This document shows positions 36,788 to 45,510 of a DNA stretch of 64,000 nucleotides, in pieces. Source of the stretch: Trichomonas vaginalis G3 (Eukaryota > Parabasalia > Trichomonadida > Trichomonadidae). The stretch covers positions 25,203,300 to 25,267,299 of the forward strand of contig NC_067204.1 of the NCBI RefSeq assembly GCF_026262505.1, in the 5' to 3' direction. The notes beneath the pieces are model-generated. The model was not told where the DNA came from. It searched no databases and worked only from the letters and a program-made list of their open reading frames with translations. Position 1 is the first letter of the stretch; every line of letters starts with the position of its first letter. A program made the position numbers and the translations under genes.

Positions 36788-37500
36788 TTAGAACCACTCG
36801 AGGTTCTCCTTACGGTTGTTGAGCTTGTCACCGTCAATGTGTCTGACCTCGTCTTCTTGTATGGATTTGGAACCCATTGCATACCGACAAGCTTCCCATG
36901 GAAATTGAACCGTAATTCCGAAGGTTAAGGTTCAAGTGTCCCAAGTTGTTGAGGACTGGGGTAAGAACCTTGCTGTCTCCTTGTTCGGATTTGGTATGGT
37001 AGGGTTGGGAAATTTCGTAAGCGTCATCGGCAACAAGGGTTGCCCAAACTTCCTCTTCTTCGTGTTTCTCTTCTTCATCTTCTTCCTCTTCTTCTTCGTG
37101 TTTCTTTTCTTCCTCTTCTTCCTCGACAATTCTTCTTCAATTTGGTACTACGAAGTACGGTGTTGCATGTTTCTGTCCTTTCCGAGTACCTTCCAGATGG
37201 CGTCTATCTCTTCGAAGAAACGGTAGATGAGTCTGGCAAGGTCTCGGTTTCTCTCTCGTAATTGCGCAAGGTTTCCGTGAAATCGTTCAGGCATTTCTCA
37301 TTGGAAGCTTGGTTCATGAGGACATCGGCTTTGAGATTGGTCATCTCTGTCATAAGACTACTTTGGAGGTCTTAATGGTGTTTGTCAGATGAGCTTTCAA
37401 ATTCATAATTTGAAGTTGAACTGGGCGCTTGTCTGGCAACCTGAAAGGACATCTTCCATTGAGTTTGGCTTCGGTGCTTGTTCGGACATCGAAAAATGAA
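36788..37500 (-). pseudogene. NUMOD4/HNH-like endonuclease region, broken
   Basis: The minus strand near 36790-36880 reads VRHIDGDKLNNRKENLEWF, the signature of HNH endonucleases of the phage/homing type (HxDGNxxNNxxxNL). Upstream on the same strand, near 37010-37050, WATLVADDAYEIS resembles the NUMOD4 start of the same enzyme class, preceded by a Glu/Lys low-complexity stretch. In phages these are selfish nicking enzymes. Here it is embedded in the Polinton. Broken, about two breaks. Confidence 0.6.
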
Positions 37501-37520
37501 GTGGTTTGAGAATGACGGTT

Positions 37521-38105
37521 TTACTTCAAAAAGCTTGTTATGACAGTTATGTCATACAACAAGTTTAAAATAATATCTTGTTCTTCTTCTGAACGTTTGT
37601 TGTCTCTTCCGATAAAAGTTTCGAACATGAGAACCAAAAAACGTTTTTTGAGGAACCGAAAGAGTTCAGGCAAACGTTCATATTCCGGATATGTTGGGAG
37701 CAGTTCGAAACATCTGAGCTGACTTTCGGACAAAATTGGGACAATGTCAACAAATTCATCTTTGGTCAGACTGCTTGAAGGTAAGTCCCTTACATGTAAG
37801 TAGCTCTGGTAAAGTCTTCTCATTTCTGCTAACTTTTGGAGTATAGCTTCGTAGTTTAGAAGTTTTAATTTTAATTGTCTTATTCCACTCTTGACATCTA
37901 AACGGTAACTATCCATGAGGTCAAGAGTAGCTTTGGTAGCTTTAAGTGGAGCTATCTGTTCCTTGACTCCTGCAATTTTGGTTGCAATTGTGATTTGAGC
38001 TCCTTCAAGTTCGCCGTCTATGTCGTTCTCAACGTCTTCAACTATGGCTTGAAACTCTTCATCGGTCCATTGAGATTGGTGTGGGACGAATTTAACTTGC
38101 TTCAT
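37521..38105 (-). CDS. Helical protein, unknown
   Basis: 194 residues from MKQVKFVPHQSQWTDEEFQ. Mostly helical: a coiled-coil part (residues 20-100) and a C-terminal helical part (SESQLRCFELLPTYPEY). No known motif. Same strand and base composition as the next ORF (38155-38541). Possibly an element structural or regulatory protein. Confidence 0.5.
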   Translation of the reverse strand: MKQVKFVPHQSQWTDEEFQAIVEDVENDIDGELEGAQITIATKIAGVKEQIAPLKATKATLDLMDSYRLDVKSGIRQLKLKLLNYEAILQKLAEMRRLYQSYLHVRDLPSSSLTKDEFVDIVPILSESQLRCFELLPTYPEYERLPELFRFLKKRFLVLMFETFIGRDNKRSEEEQDIILNLLYDITVITSFLK

Positions 38106-38154
38106 TCAAAAAATGAAAAAAAATGTTTTTACTCAAAGCGTGCCATATAGATGT

Positions 38155-38541
38155 TTACCGAGTAGTATATATGACGGGTTGGATGTCGCCTTCTGAGGTT
38201 ATGTAGAACGGCTGACCAGAGAAGTGAAGGAGAGACTGAATTGCCAATTTCATATGGGGTAGGGGGTTCTCCTTGTTTGGTATTTTTATCCAAGGACGTT
38301 TGTTTAGGAACTTAACAAGAGCTTCTCTTTTGGCATCCTTTATGCCATCGTAGGCTGTCCCGTCTGGTACTGGAATTGGAATTCCAGTCGAAGTCTCGAG
38401 CTGAAGTGTAGACCTTCCAGAAATACTGGTGAACTTGACCTTGGGCTTCATTACCTTGCGCAAGTAGTCTTTTACGCAGTCGTTAATTTCAATTAGGTAA
38501 ATTGCCTCGTCAAATCCTTCTGGCATTCCGAGTCCTTCCAT
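38155..38541 (-). CDS. Small alpha/beta protein, unknown
   Basis: 128 residues from MEGLGMPEGFDEAIYLIE; the open frame continues upstream into palindromic repeats that are unlikely to be coding, so this Met is the best start. Features: GRSTLQLETSTGIPIPV and KREALVKFLNKRPWIKIP. No family recognised. Divergent from the Pro/Gln-rich gene across the palindrome array. Confidence 0.5.
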   Translation of the reverse strand: MEGLGMPEGFDEAIYLIEINDCVKDYLRKVMKPKVKFTSISGRSTLQLETSTGIPIPVPDGTAYDGIKDAKREALVKFLNKRPWIKIPNKENPLPHMKLAIQSLLHFSGQPFYITSEGDIQPVIYTTR

Positions 38542-38742
38542 CCGACAGGAAAATATTTTCCGGACAAAGGGAAAAATTTTTCCCGACGACAGGAAGAACT
38601 CTTCCAGTTGTCCGTCCGTAAACCATTCAAATTTTCGAAAATTGAGAACTTTTTGGTCGAACTTCAGGAAAATATTTTCCTTCCGACAGAAAATTTTTCC
38701 TTCCGACAGGAAAATATTTTCCTTCCGACAGGACACAAACGA
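38542..38742. promoter_or_regulatory. Palindrome array in a divergent promoter
   Basis: Perfect palindromes: GGAAAATATTTTCC at 38548, 38667 and 38709 (14 bp, three exact copies), GGGAAAAATTTTTCCC at 38569 (16 bp) and AATTTTCGAAAATT at 38630 (14 bp). TTCCGACAGG spacers recur between them. The array fills the space between two divergent starts (38541 minus, 38743 plus). It looks like a multi-site operator for a dimeric binding protein. Confidence 0.7.
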
Positions 38743-39322
38743 ATGTCCGACGTCCACCACCCAGTCCATTCCAAACCAGAAGAACCGAAAGCTGCAGAAC
38801 CACAACAGTCTCCTCAGCAACCTCAGTTCCAGCAAGTACCTCCGATTTACTACCAATTTCCACCTCAAGGTTACTACCCACCACAAGGCTTCCCGAACTA
38901 CCCTCCTCAGCCTATGCCTTACTTCCCCAACCCTTGGATGTTCCAGCAAGCTCCACCCCAGCAATTCCAATTCCAATCTCAATCGAAGAGAGACCAAGAC
39001 TTCGAAGAAGGTCTGAACCGTTTACGCAAAGAGTATGCACAGCCCCTATGGAAACGACAGGCTTTCAGTCTCTTCCCTCAAATCGACCGATTCGACTCGT
39101 ACCACAGATTCGGTTCGTGACCGTGAAGACTACCTCAAGCAGTCTGAGAGACTCTTCATCCTACAATCATTTACAGTTGGAGCTCTCAAGAACATGCGCA
39201 ATTACGAAGGTCAGACACCAGCTGGAGACCGCAAAACAGACGTACTCGCAAGAGCCGTCCAGCTCGTCAAAACAAAGACTGAGATAGTCGACTTCATACT
39301 TGCAGCTTGCCCATACAAGTAA
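38743..39322 (+). pseudogene. Pro/Gln-rich protein region, probably broken
   Basis: Starts MSDVHHPVHSKPEEPKAAEP, followed by about 60 residues of Pro/Gln/Tyr repeats (PPQGYYPPQGFPNYPPQ). The downstream part of the region encodes a helical domain (LFILQSFTVGALKNMRNYEG) and ends AACPYK. Probably one gene; broken, about one break, unless two overlapping genes are meant. Unknown role; similar Pro/Gln/Tyr-rich tails mediate condensation or membrane association. Confidence 0.45.
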
Positions 39323-39350
39323 AAAAATAAACAATTACGAATTAAACTTT

Positions 39351-39551
39351 TTACTCTTTCTTTTCTGAGTTGTTTAGAGCTGGTTTCTCTTGTAGGAACC
39401 TTTCGTACTCTTCCATGGTCATGTAATTGCGAATTTTGTACGCAATTCCAGGTTCGTTGTTTTTGAACCTGATGTATGTAACGCTTCCATCCTCCTCAGG
39501 GAAGTAAGCTGCTAACATCTGACCAAGTTTTCTCGGTGACTCGGAGCTCAT
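39351..39551 (-). CDS. 66-residue protein, unknown
   Basis: MSSESPRKLGQMLAAYF, then a beta pair (DGSVTYIRFKNNEPGIAYKI) and an acidic helix. The beta pair distantly recalls the KDG-type cores of the proteins at 4241 and 6628. Upstream on the minus strand lies TAACGTTTAAAAAGTGACAT, shared in outline with the next gene. Confidence 0.45.
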   Translation of the reverse strand: MSSESPRKLGQMLAAYFPEEDGSVTYIRFKNNEPGIAYKIRNYMTMEEYERFLQEKPALNNSEKKE

Positions 39552-39591
39552 AAAAATGTCACTTTTTAAACGTTAAGTTTTTAGTCTTATT

Positions 39592-39786
39592 TTACCCTTT
39601 GTTTACCCTTTGTTTGTCAAGGTAGTATTGGAGTGCAATTTCTCCAAATTCTCTGTGTCGGAGTTCTTCAGCATTTTCCAAGGTGTACCTGGAGAACTCA
39701 AAAAAGTTGTCAAGAAGATACTGCCATGCTGCTCTTCTGAGTTCGTCGGTATTTTGGAAGTGTTGCACCTTCGAGTCTTCGGACAT
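39592..39786 (-). CDS. 64-residue helical protein, unknown
   Basis: MSEDSKVQHFQNTDELRR, then helices with aromatic residues (WQYLLDNFFEFSRYTLEN). Its upstream region (AACGGTTTAATAGAAAAAGT) repeats the motif of the 39551 start, which suggests common control by a Myb-like factor. Weak but consistent. Confidence 0.4.
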   Translation of the reverse strand: MSEDSKVQHFQNTDELRRAAWQYLLDNFFEFSRYTLENAEELRHREFGEIALQYYLDKQRVNKG

Positions 39787-39829
39787 GAAAAAATGACACT
39801 TTTTCTATTAAACCGTTTTGACATTTCTC

Positions 39830-40009
39830 ATGAGTGAGTATAGTTCTGCCGAACCATTGGAAGAGAAGAAGTACCCTTGCTGGCAAAAGACAAAAATAGT
39901 TGCCTTAGTTGTCATTGCAATTGTACTCGTAATTGAATTCATTGTACTTCTCTTCACGTACATAAAACTCAGCAATGGTATTTGCTTTAAGAAGCTACCA
40001 TCTTACTAA
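39830..40009 (+). CDS. 59-residue single-pass membrane protein
   Basis: From MSEYSSAEPLEEKK; four extra codons are open upstream. One strong membrane helix (IVALVVIAIVLVIEFIVLLF) with a Cys-bearing cytosolic side (PCWQK) and a basic end. Fits a virion or host-membrane protein. Unknown family. Confidence 0.5.
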   Translation: MSEYSSAEPLEEKKYPCWQKTKIVALVVIAIVLVIEFIVLLFTYIKLSNGICFKKLPSY

Positions 40010-40124
40010 GACTAAACATTATTTTTATTGAATTCAGCACAAAAATCATGAATTTCCTTAAGATAGAAAAAATAAAGTTAGTTTTATTTTTATTTATTTT
40101 TTTATTTTGTATGTAAAGACAGAT

Positions 40125-40988
40125 ATGTCAACAACAGAGAACACAACAACAGTTATAGTCCATGAAGCTATAAATGAAGAATATGAGTACATACAGTTTA
40201 ACAAACAACTCCGTCTCATTCGTTCGGTCAAAGACGATATGTACCAAATGCAAAGTATTTTGACAGCATGTTTTGCTCCAGATACTAAGAAACCACAAGA
40301 CTGGTTTAGGAACCAAAGCACTATTGAACTATTAAATGAAGCTGAAAATTCGACTACGGATTTTCTCGTAGTCGCAAAAACTCGAGTAGGTAAAAAACCC
40401 CAGTCGCCAAAACTCTATGAAAATCGTGAAAAATTGCCAAACGGTTTGAGAGGATATTATGTACATAGACTTCTTGTAAATGCTGTTGCAATGTGGGCTT
40501 CGCCTCGTTATGCTTGGTATGTTTACAGACTTCTTGACGAAATTCACAGACAAGAACGTGAAGATATGGAAAAGAAACTTCATGCAAAAGATGAAGTCAT
40601 TGAATCCAAAGACAAAAGCATTCAGAAAAGAATACCACGTTCGGTACCAAAAGGAAAGGAAAAGAACTATAAGTATATGATTTATACTGAAGAGATGGAA
40701 AATGAAGAAGACAGAGATATGGTTATGTTGCATTTAGTCAGAAGAAACAACAAAAGCTTTTACGACCTTGCTAAGATTTACAAATCTGACAGAAATTGGT
40801 TCTATCGCGAAAACTTACCGATTTCAATGACCCCAAATGAAGATGTGAAACAAATAGTTCAAGATACGTTACCTCAAACACACTATGATATGAAAGGTTG
40901 TACAATACTTACCTTCAAAGAAGATTTGCCATTGTTAAAGGAAAAAATAACAGAGTATTTGACAACTTCAAACAAGCAGAGTAAATGA
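40125..40988 (+). CDS. KilA-N domain protein
   Basis: 287 residues from MSTTENTTTV. Residues about 45-155 carry the KilA-N pattern: QDWFRNQSTIELLNEAEN, LPNGLRGYYVHRLLVNAVAMWASPRYAWYVYRLLDE. A helical linker (about 160-190) and a C-terminal domain follow (KYMIYTEEMENEEDRDMVMLHLVRRNN). KilA-N is a DNA-binding domain of large DNA viruses and phages, often at replication or regulation. The C-terminal domain resembles those fused to viral KilA-N. Whole in appearance. Confidence 0.75.
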   Translation: MSTTENTTTVIVHEAINEEYEYIQFNKQLRLIRSVKDDMYQMQSILTACFAPDTKKPQDWFRNQSTIELLNEAENSTTDFLVVAKTRVGKKPQSPKLYENREKLPNGLRGYYVHRLLVNAVAMWASPRYAWYVYRLLDEIHRQEREDMEKKLHAKDEVIESKDKSIQKRIPRSVPKGKEKNYKYMIYTEEMENEEDRDMVMLHLVRRNNKSFYDLAKIYKSDRNWFYRENLPISMTPNEDVKQIVQDTLPQTHYDMKGCTILTFKEDLPLLKEKITEYLTTSNKQSK

Positions 40989-41000
40989 ACTCTTTATTTT

Positions 41001-41880
41001 TCAAGCTTGACTTTTTACAATTTGAACTTTGTTCGCGTAGATATGAATTCTGAAAGAAGTATGAGGGTCTTGTATGACTTTGTACTTCTCCCATAGTTCA
41101 TGTCTGTCAAACTTACCTGCCATGGACTCTTTCATAAGTTCCATGAAATCGTCTTCGGACAATCCGGGGAAAAGTATTATGTCAGTAAGTATTCTTTTAA
41201 CATCCTTACTTAAACTCTTTGCTGTCTGTACAAAAATGACAACTGAGATGTTTAAAGTGTCTGAGCTTCTTAAGAATTCGACACATATCTTGTTCTCTTC
41301 TTTAACAAAGGATGAGAGGCGAATATCATCTAAGATAAGAAGACATCTATGAGGGTAAGTCTTCCAATCGTAAGATTGCAATTTCTTCGAAATGTATCTA
41401 TCTCTTTCTGTTTGTTTCTGAAGTGTTTCTTCTCTAATATTCTCTGCATTTCCTCATTTGGGTCTTTAAACTTAGAATTTATATACTCATTTATAGCATT
41501 ATACTTCAAAACTCTTCTTTGTACTTCTTTATCCAATCTAACAACTCAGTATCCTTTATACATACTAACTTAGACTTCTTTATAATATCTTTGAACGAAT
41601 TGACGGTTTGGTCAAATTGACCAGAAGTACTACAAATGACAACTAACTCATAGAATGGGTTTCTTCTCATCTAGTTCTTGTTGTTGTGCAGCCATTTAAG
41701 ATAAGTGAAAGTCTTACCCGACCCAGGTGGTGCGATTAGACCTGTTATACCATTCTGAGCAAATAAGAACTTGTCATGTATAGGCTTTATCTGAGCATTT
41801 TCTAACTTCCTTGTTCTTGTTTAAAACATTCTCAATTTCTTGTCAATGTCAGCAAACTTTTTTCTAACATATTTTTAGAA
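41001..41880 (-). pseudogene. Packaging ATPase (FtsK/A32 type), broken
   Basis: Minus-strand remnant. The Walker A is visible near 41720 as IAPPGSGKTFTY and the Walker B near 41330 as CLLILDDIR; VVIFVQTAKSL with a polar sensor follows, then FPGLSEDDFMELMKES. This is the order of the A32-like ATPases that pump DNA into capsids of Polintons and large DNA viruses. Broken, about three breaks. Confidence 0.75.
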
Positions 41881-41897
41881 AAATTAAAATTTTTATC

Positions 41898-42358
41898 TTT
41901 TAGAAAATGTCTAGCATTTCGCTATCTATATTCGAGACAAACTTTTTGACAGCAAAACATCTGTCGACCATAAAATCTTACATAGTGTAAACAAGAAAGG
42001 TGAATTTGTTCTAAAAGTTCTGTTTCTGGGAATATGACAAGAACCATAAACATTACATTAAAGAGCAGTCTTAAAATTTGTCAATGACAGACTTGTTGAC
42101 AGAGATGACGCCGATTGGAAAGATGAAGTCCAACAAAAGTTCTTAGAATGCCAAAGAAGACACATCGTGCTCTTGAAGATGAAATAGAAAACAGAATAGA
42201 TGAGCTATTAAAGGACAAAGAACTTTTACATAAATATGGTTCGAGAAATTTGACATAACTCCACCAGAAAAGAAGAAGAGAGAAAAGAAAGAAAGAAAGT
42301 AAAAGAAGAGAAGAAAGAACCTGAACCAGTTCCAGAGAAAAAGAAATTTGACATGTAA
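41898..42358 (+). pseudogene. Decayed element ORF, unknown
   Basis: Plus-strand coding-like region beginning after TTTTTATCTTTTAGAAAATG (the element start-site pattern) and ending in a Lys/Glu-rich stretch before a T-rich tail. Broken, several breaks. No family recognised. Confidence 0.35.
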
Positions 42359-42379
42359 AAATAAAATTTTATTTTTAGA

Positions 42380-42835
42380 ACATTTCTGGGTCAATGTCAA
42401 TGTTCTCTTCCTCTTTAGGAGTAAACACTGGCTTAGACTCTAAAATCTTTTTACCCAATTTACCTTGAACTTCAACTATCTTAGACTCATAATATTCATA
42501 GTCGTCTGCTTTCTTTGGTTCATAAGGTATAAAATGTATGCTTTGCCTTCTTTAAGGTTTGAGAACCTTCTGTCAAAACTTTTCTTTGACTCTAACAACC
42601 TTCTATGTCTAAGTCTTCAAATTTTCGCACCATTTTTAGTCACAATAGCAAACTTAACTGGTTCGATGTTCCAAACTTTGCTGAATGAAGACTTTTCAAA
42701 AGTAGAAGATAAACATTCAAATATGTGAATGGGTCTAGTTCTTCTTTAAGTCCTGACAGTACTTGTTTACTGAGATGAATTTTGCCATCTTTTTCTATCG
42801 GATAAAAAAATATTTTTTTTAAAAATTTACTCATA
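42380..42835 (-). pseudogene. Decayed element ORF, unknown
   Basis: Minus-strand coding-like region with FYPIEKDGKIHLSKQVL near its start, again a KDGKI core like the small charged proteins of Polinton A. Broken, several breaks. Confidence 0.35.
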
Positions 42836-42870
42836 AAAATTTTTCTTTGTATATACACCATTCTGTACGT

Positions 42871-43880
42871 CTAAAAGACTTTTGACATTGCCAAGAATGT
42901 TCGTTTAGACGCTGTCATATAACCATATTCTTGACAATATTGTTTATACGAATCGTACAATGACCTTTCATCTAATGACACAAAGTCAGTTTCATCTATG
43001 AACAGTTCATATACACTCTTGTTTGCTTCTAACAATGTTTGTCTCTCTTCGGTATGTGGAATTTGTCTTGGATTGAACTTAGAAATATCTAATGTCATAA
43101 AATATGAGAACAAGTGGTTGTAAAAGTCAGATGTCAAACATTCTGACAAAGCGTCAAAATATTCTGTATCTTGCATATGAGAATCTGACGTTCTGACAAC
43201 TACATATCTTCTGTCAGAACTTTCTAACTTCATCGGAACAGCATTGTTTGAAAACCATAATGAAGTTTGCAACATTTTCACAAACTCTTTGGTCTTTATA
43301 TTTTCTTTCAACAACTCCAACTTTGTCTGTTATAAGACTCTTCAAAGCATCTGAGTTCAAAAACTTTTGTTGTACTATACTTTGAAGTTCATTGCAACTA
43401 TAAGTTTCATATTCTCTATTGAGGAGTTAAACTTGCCACAGATGTTTTCTAAGTTTGTCATATTCGGGTTCGAATAGCCTCTAACAGTTTGCATAAGATA
43501 TCTGTAAAGAATGTGTTCTTACCAGTTCCTTTTCCAATTATAATGAGAGCAGTTTCATTTTTAGCACTTGGATGTTGTAAGATGTTTGCAAACCAACATA
43601 AGATATACTCATAAACCTTTTCGTTTCCATTGCATATAATTTCTTTGACATGGTCTAACCAAGCTTCTATAATATTTCTTTCCATTCTACTTGTTCGTAT
43701 TTATATCCAGTGAAGATAGAATAGAAGTTTGGAGAAGGTGTATAGAACTTATACCTCGAACTGAAAAATTTCTAACTTTGACAATAAGATATCCCAAGCA
43801 TCTAACATCTTCATTCCAACTTGTACAACTTTTATTTTCTTAAGTTTCTGTCTACATTCTTGTTCTGAAACTATTGTCGC
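42871..43880 (-). pseudogene. D5-like SF3 primase-helicase, broken and cut by gap
   Basis: The Walker A is ALIIIGKGTGKNTFF near 43545, preceded by EKVYEYILCWFANILQHP, the arrangement of superfamily 3 helicases of the D5/virophage type. The C-terminal part (RSLYDSYKQYCQEYGYM and TASKRTFLAM) is the winged region typical of the same group. It unwinds DNA during element replication. Runs into the gap. Broken, about three breaks. Confidence 0.75.
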
Positions 43881-43980
43881 NNNNNNNNNNNNNNNNNNNN
43901 NNNNNNNNNNNNNNNNNNNNNNNNNNNNNNNNNNNNNNNNNNNNNNNNNNNNNNNNNNNNNNNNNNNNNNNNNNNNNNNN
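43881..43980. other. Assembly gap, 100 N
   Basis: Exactly 100 N, the usual placeholder for a gap of unknown size. Element B is left of it and host DNA right of it. Confidence 0.99.
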
Positions 43981-43981
43981 A

Positions 43982-44182
43982 GCAACAAAGAAGAAGAAAG
44001 TCTTTGATATCACTTCAAAGCGCTTAGCTGATACAGGTGCTGAAGAATATATCGGACAAATCAAAGCCGCAAAAGATGAAAAACCAAAGCCAAAGAATGA
44101 AGTTCCTAAATACAAGAAAGAACATGAAAAACTTGTTGAAGCTATGAGAAACGCCAGAGAAAAATACGAAAAGAGGGATTAG
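43982..44182 (+). pseudogene. C-terminal part of a ZC2HC1-like gene, inverted
   Basis: The frame opens at the first bases after the gap: ATKKKKVFDITSKRLADTG, then VPKYKKEHEKLVEAMRNARE and a stop. In ZC2HC1 proteins a C2HC finger is followed by exactly such a KKRK-VFD stretch and a K-x-KHEEF-like helix. The matching finger, ending RKSATK, is on the opposite strand in the gene at 44311-45510. The two halves share AGCAACAAAG at the break. So this is that gene's own tail, flipped, or an assembly artefact at the contig end. Confidence 0.75.
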
Positions 44183-44310
44183 CACGGAAAGAATTAAGCC
44201 TCCTGAGCTTGCTCCTATTTGCTTTTGCATCTGAAGGACTTTTGAAGCCAACGAAATTGGATAGTCAAACCTTATGCTCGCGGATGAAATTTCTTCATCT
44301 TGAAATAGTC

Positions 44311-45510
44311 CTACCAGCATTTGTAAAGATATAATCTACCCGGTTTGTATCTGCCTATCTCTCTCTTTGTTGCTGATTTCCTGCAAATTTCTTCGTGCTT
44401 TTGAATTCTGTCAGCAGCAAATCTTCTGCCACAAATGGAGCATTCGACAAGTTCAACATTGTCATCGGCATATGGAGATGGTGGATTTTCTTGGGGCACT
44501 GGAGCTGGTTGGCTTCTGGATGTGCTTCTGGATGGAGGACGATTGTTGTAATAATTATCTTCTTGTTCGTCATCAGAGCTGTTTGCAAATTGATTTTGCT
44601 TTGGCTGTGGCTTATATGGCTGTCTGGTTTGCTTTTGCTGCGCTTGGCCATAACGTTGTTGATAATCATTGCGATAATTATCTTTTTCTTCCTCTTCTTC
44701 GTCATCATCGAAGTTGTTATGATGGGAGTTGCCAAATCCTTGATTGAATCTTTCATTGGATCTTTGATTTACGTAAGAAGATGTGATTTGATTTGGATTT
44801 TGCTTTGGCTTGCGATTGAATACAGCATCCTCATCCATTTCGTCAAAGTCTTGATCATAAGTTTGTTTCGGTTGAGGACGGGCTTGCGTTGGCCTCTTAT
44901 TGAAGTTTCCGTAATTATCATCATCTGAATCTGATTTATTATAGTCATATGTCTTCTTTGTAGTACTCTGGAATGGTGTCGTCTTCTTTGTATCTCTGGC
45001 ATATGGTTTGTAATGATATCCTGTATCTTCTTCCTCCTCTTCTTCTTCTACAGGTTCATATGCAGAGTAAGCAGGTTTCTTTGGCTGCTGATTCCTTGTA
45101 TTTTGCTGTCTCGAATTTTGAATGCCGTAAGGTGAATTATCAAATCTATCATTGCTTCCACTTCTAAAACGAGGAGAAATATCATCATATTCATCGTGTT
45201 GCTGAGTTGGTGTTGCTCTCTTCTGGGTAGTTACTGAATTTGATGTTGTATTTTCTCTGAATGATGAGCGCTTTGGTTCAGCCTTTGTTTCTGGTGTATT
45301 TCCTGTCAATGACTTAACAAATCTCAAAAATTGAATTCTATGACCAATTAAATTCATACCTAAAGCTTTTAAGTGTTTATCTTGAAGCATCGGAAGAACT
45401 TCGCCATAAATATCTTGCTTAACAAATTCCTGAGCATAATTACCAAGACCTATTTCCTGAAGTTGCGACGACACAACAGAGGGTGTCCATTTTTCGTAAG
45501 CAGACTTCAT
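44311..45510 (-). CDS. SAM domain plus C2HC zinc finger protein (ZC2HC1-like), tail altered
   Basis: 399 codons. A SAM domain lies at about 7-70 (WTPSVVSSQLQEIGLGNYAQ, LKALGMNLIGHRIQFLRF). Next comes a long disordered Gln/Asn/Arg/Asp-rich linker with acidic runs. A C2HC finger follows at about 355-378 (VECSICGRRFAADRIQKHEEIC). After RKSATK the sequence leaves the family pattern and ends in 13 foreign residues (to YKCW), while the expected continuation stands inverted at 43982-44182. SAM plus C2HC proteins are often ciliary or cytoskeletal adaptors; trichomonads are flagellated. The break lies near 44365. Confidence 0.75.
   Translation of the reverse strand: MKSAYEKWTPSVVSSQLQEIGLGNYAQEFVKQDIYGEVLPMLQDKHLKALGMNLIGHRIQFLRFVKSLTGNTPETKAEPKRSSFRENTTSNSVTTQKRATPTQQHDEYDDISPRFRSGSNDRFDNSPYGIQNSRQQNTRNQQPKKPAYSAYEPVEEEEEEEDTGYHYKPYARDTKKTTPFQSTTKKTYDYNKSDSDDDNYGNFNKRPTQARPQPKQTYDQDFDEMDEDAVFNRKPKQNPNQITSSYVNQRSNERFNQGFGNSHHNNFDDDEEEEEKDNYRNDYQQRYGQAQQKQTRQPYKPQPKQNQFANSSDDEQEDNYYNNRPPSRSTSRSQPAPVPQENPPSPYADDNVELVECSICGRRFAADRIQKHEEICRKSATKREIGRYKPGRLYLYKCW

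Larger units (their letters stand above)
27931..43880. mobile_element. Polinton/Maverick B with tail-fibre genes (fossil, runs into gap)
   Basis: About 16 kb from the left terminal repeat to the assembly gap; the right terminus is not seen. Parts: adenine methyltransferase, small membrane protein, two small virion-type proteins, penton-like P1 copy, tail-fibre shaft and tip, integrase, amphipathic protein, charged protein, basic protein, polB, small proteins, NUMOD4/HNH-like region, several GC-richer ORFs, KilA-N, packaging ATPase and SF3 helicase. It is broken: the left third looks largely whole, and the replication and packaging genes carry on the order of fifteen breaks in total. No major capsid gene was found between the terminus and the gap. 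Likely young in its left part, older or composite in its right part. Confidence 0.85.

Noticed and set aside
37040-37120. Plus-strand frame rich in Phe/Leu
   Set aside because: Complement of a Glu/Lys low-complexity stretch of the minus-strand HNH-like region.
44024-44320. 98-codon minus-strand frame containing IRFDYPISLAS
   Set aside because: Its RFDYP recalls the penton-like protein, but the remainder does not match and much of the frame is antisense to the ZC2HC1-like tail.
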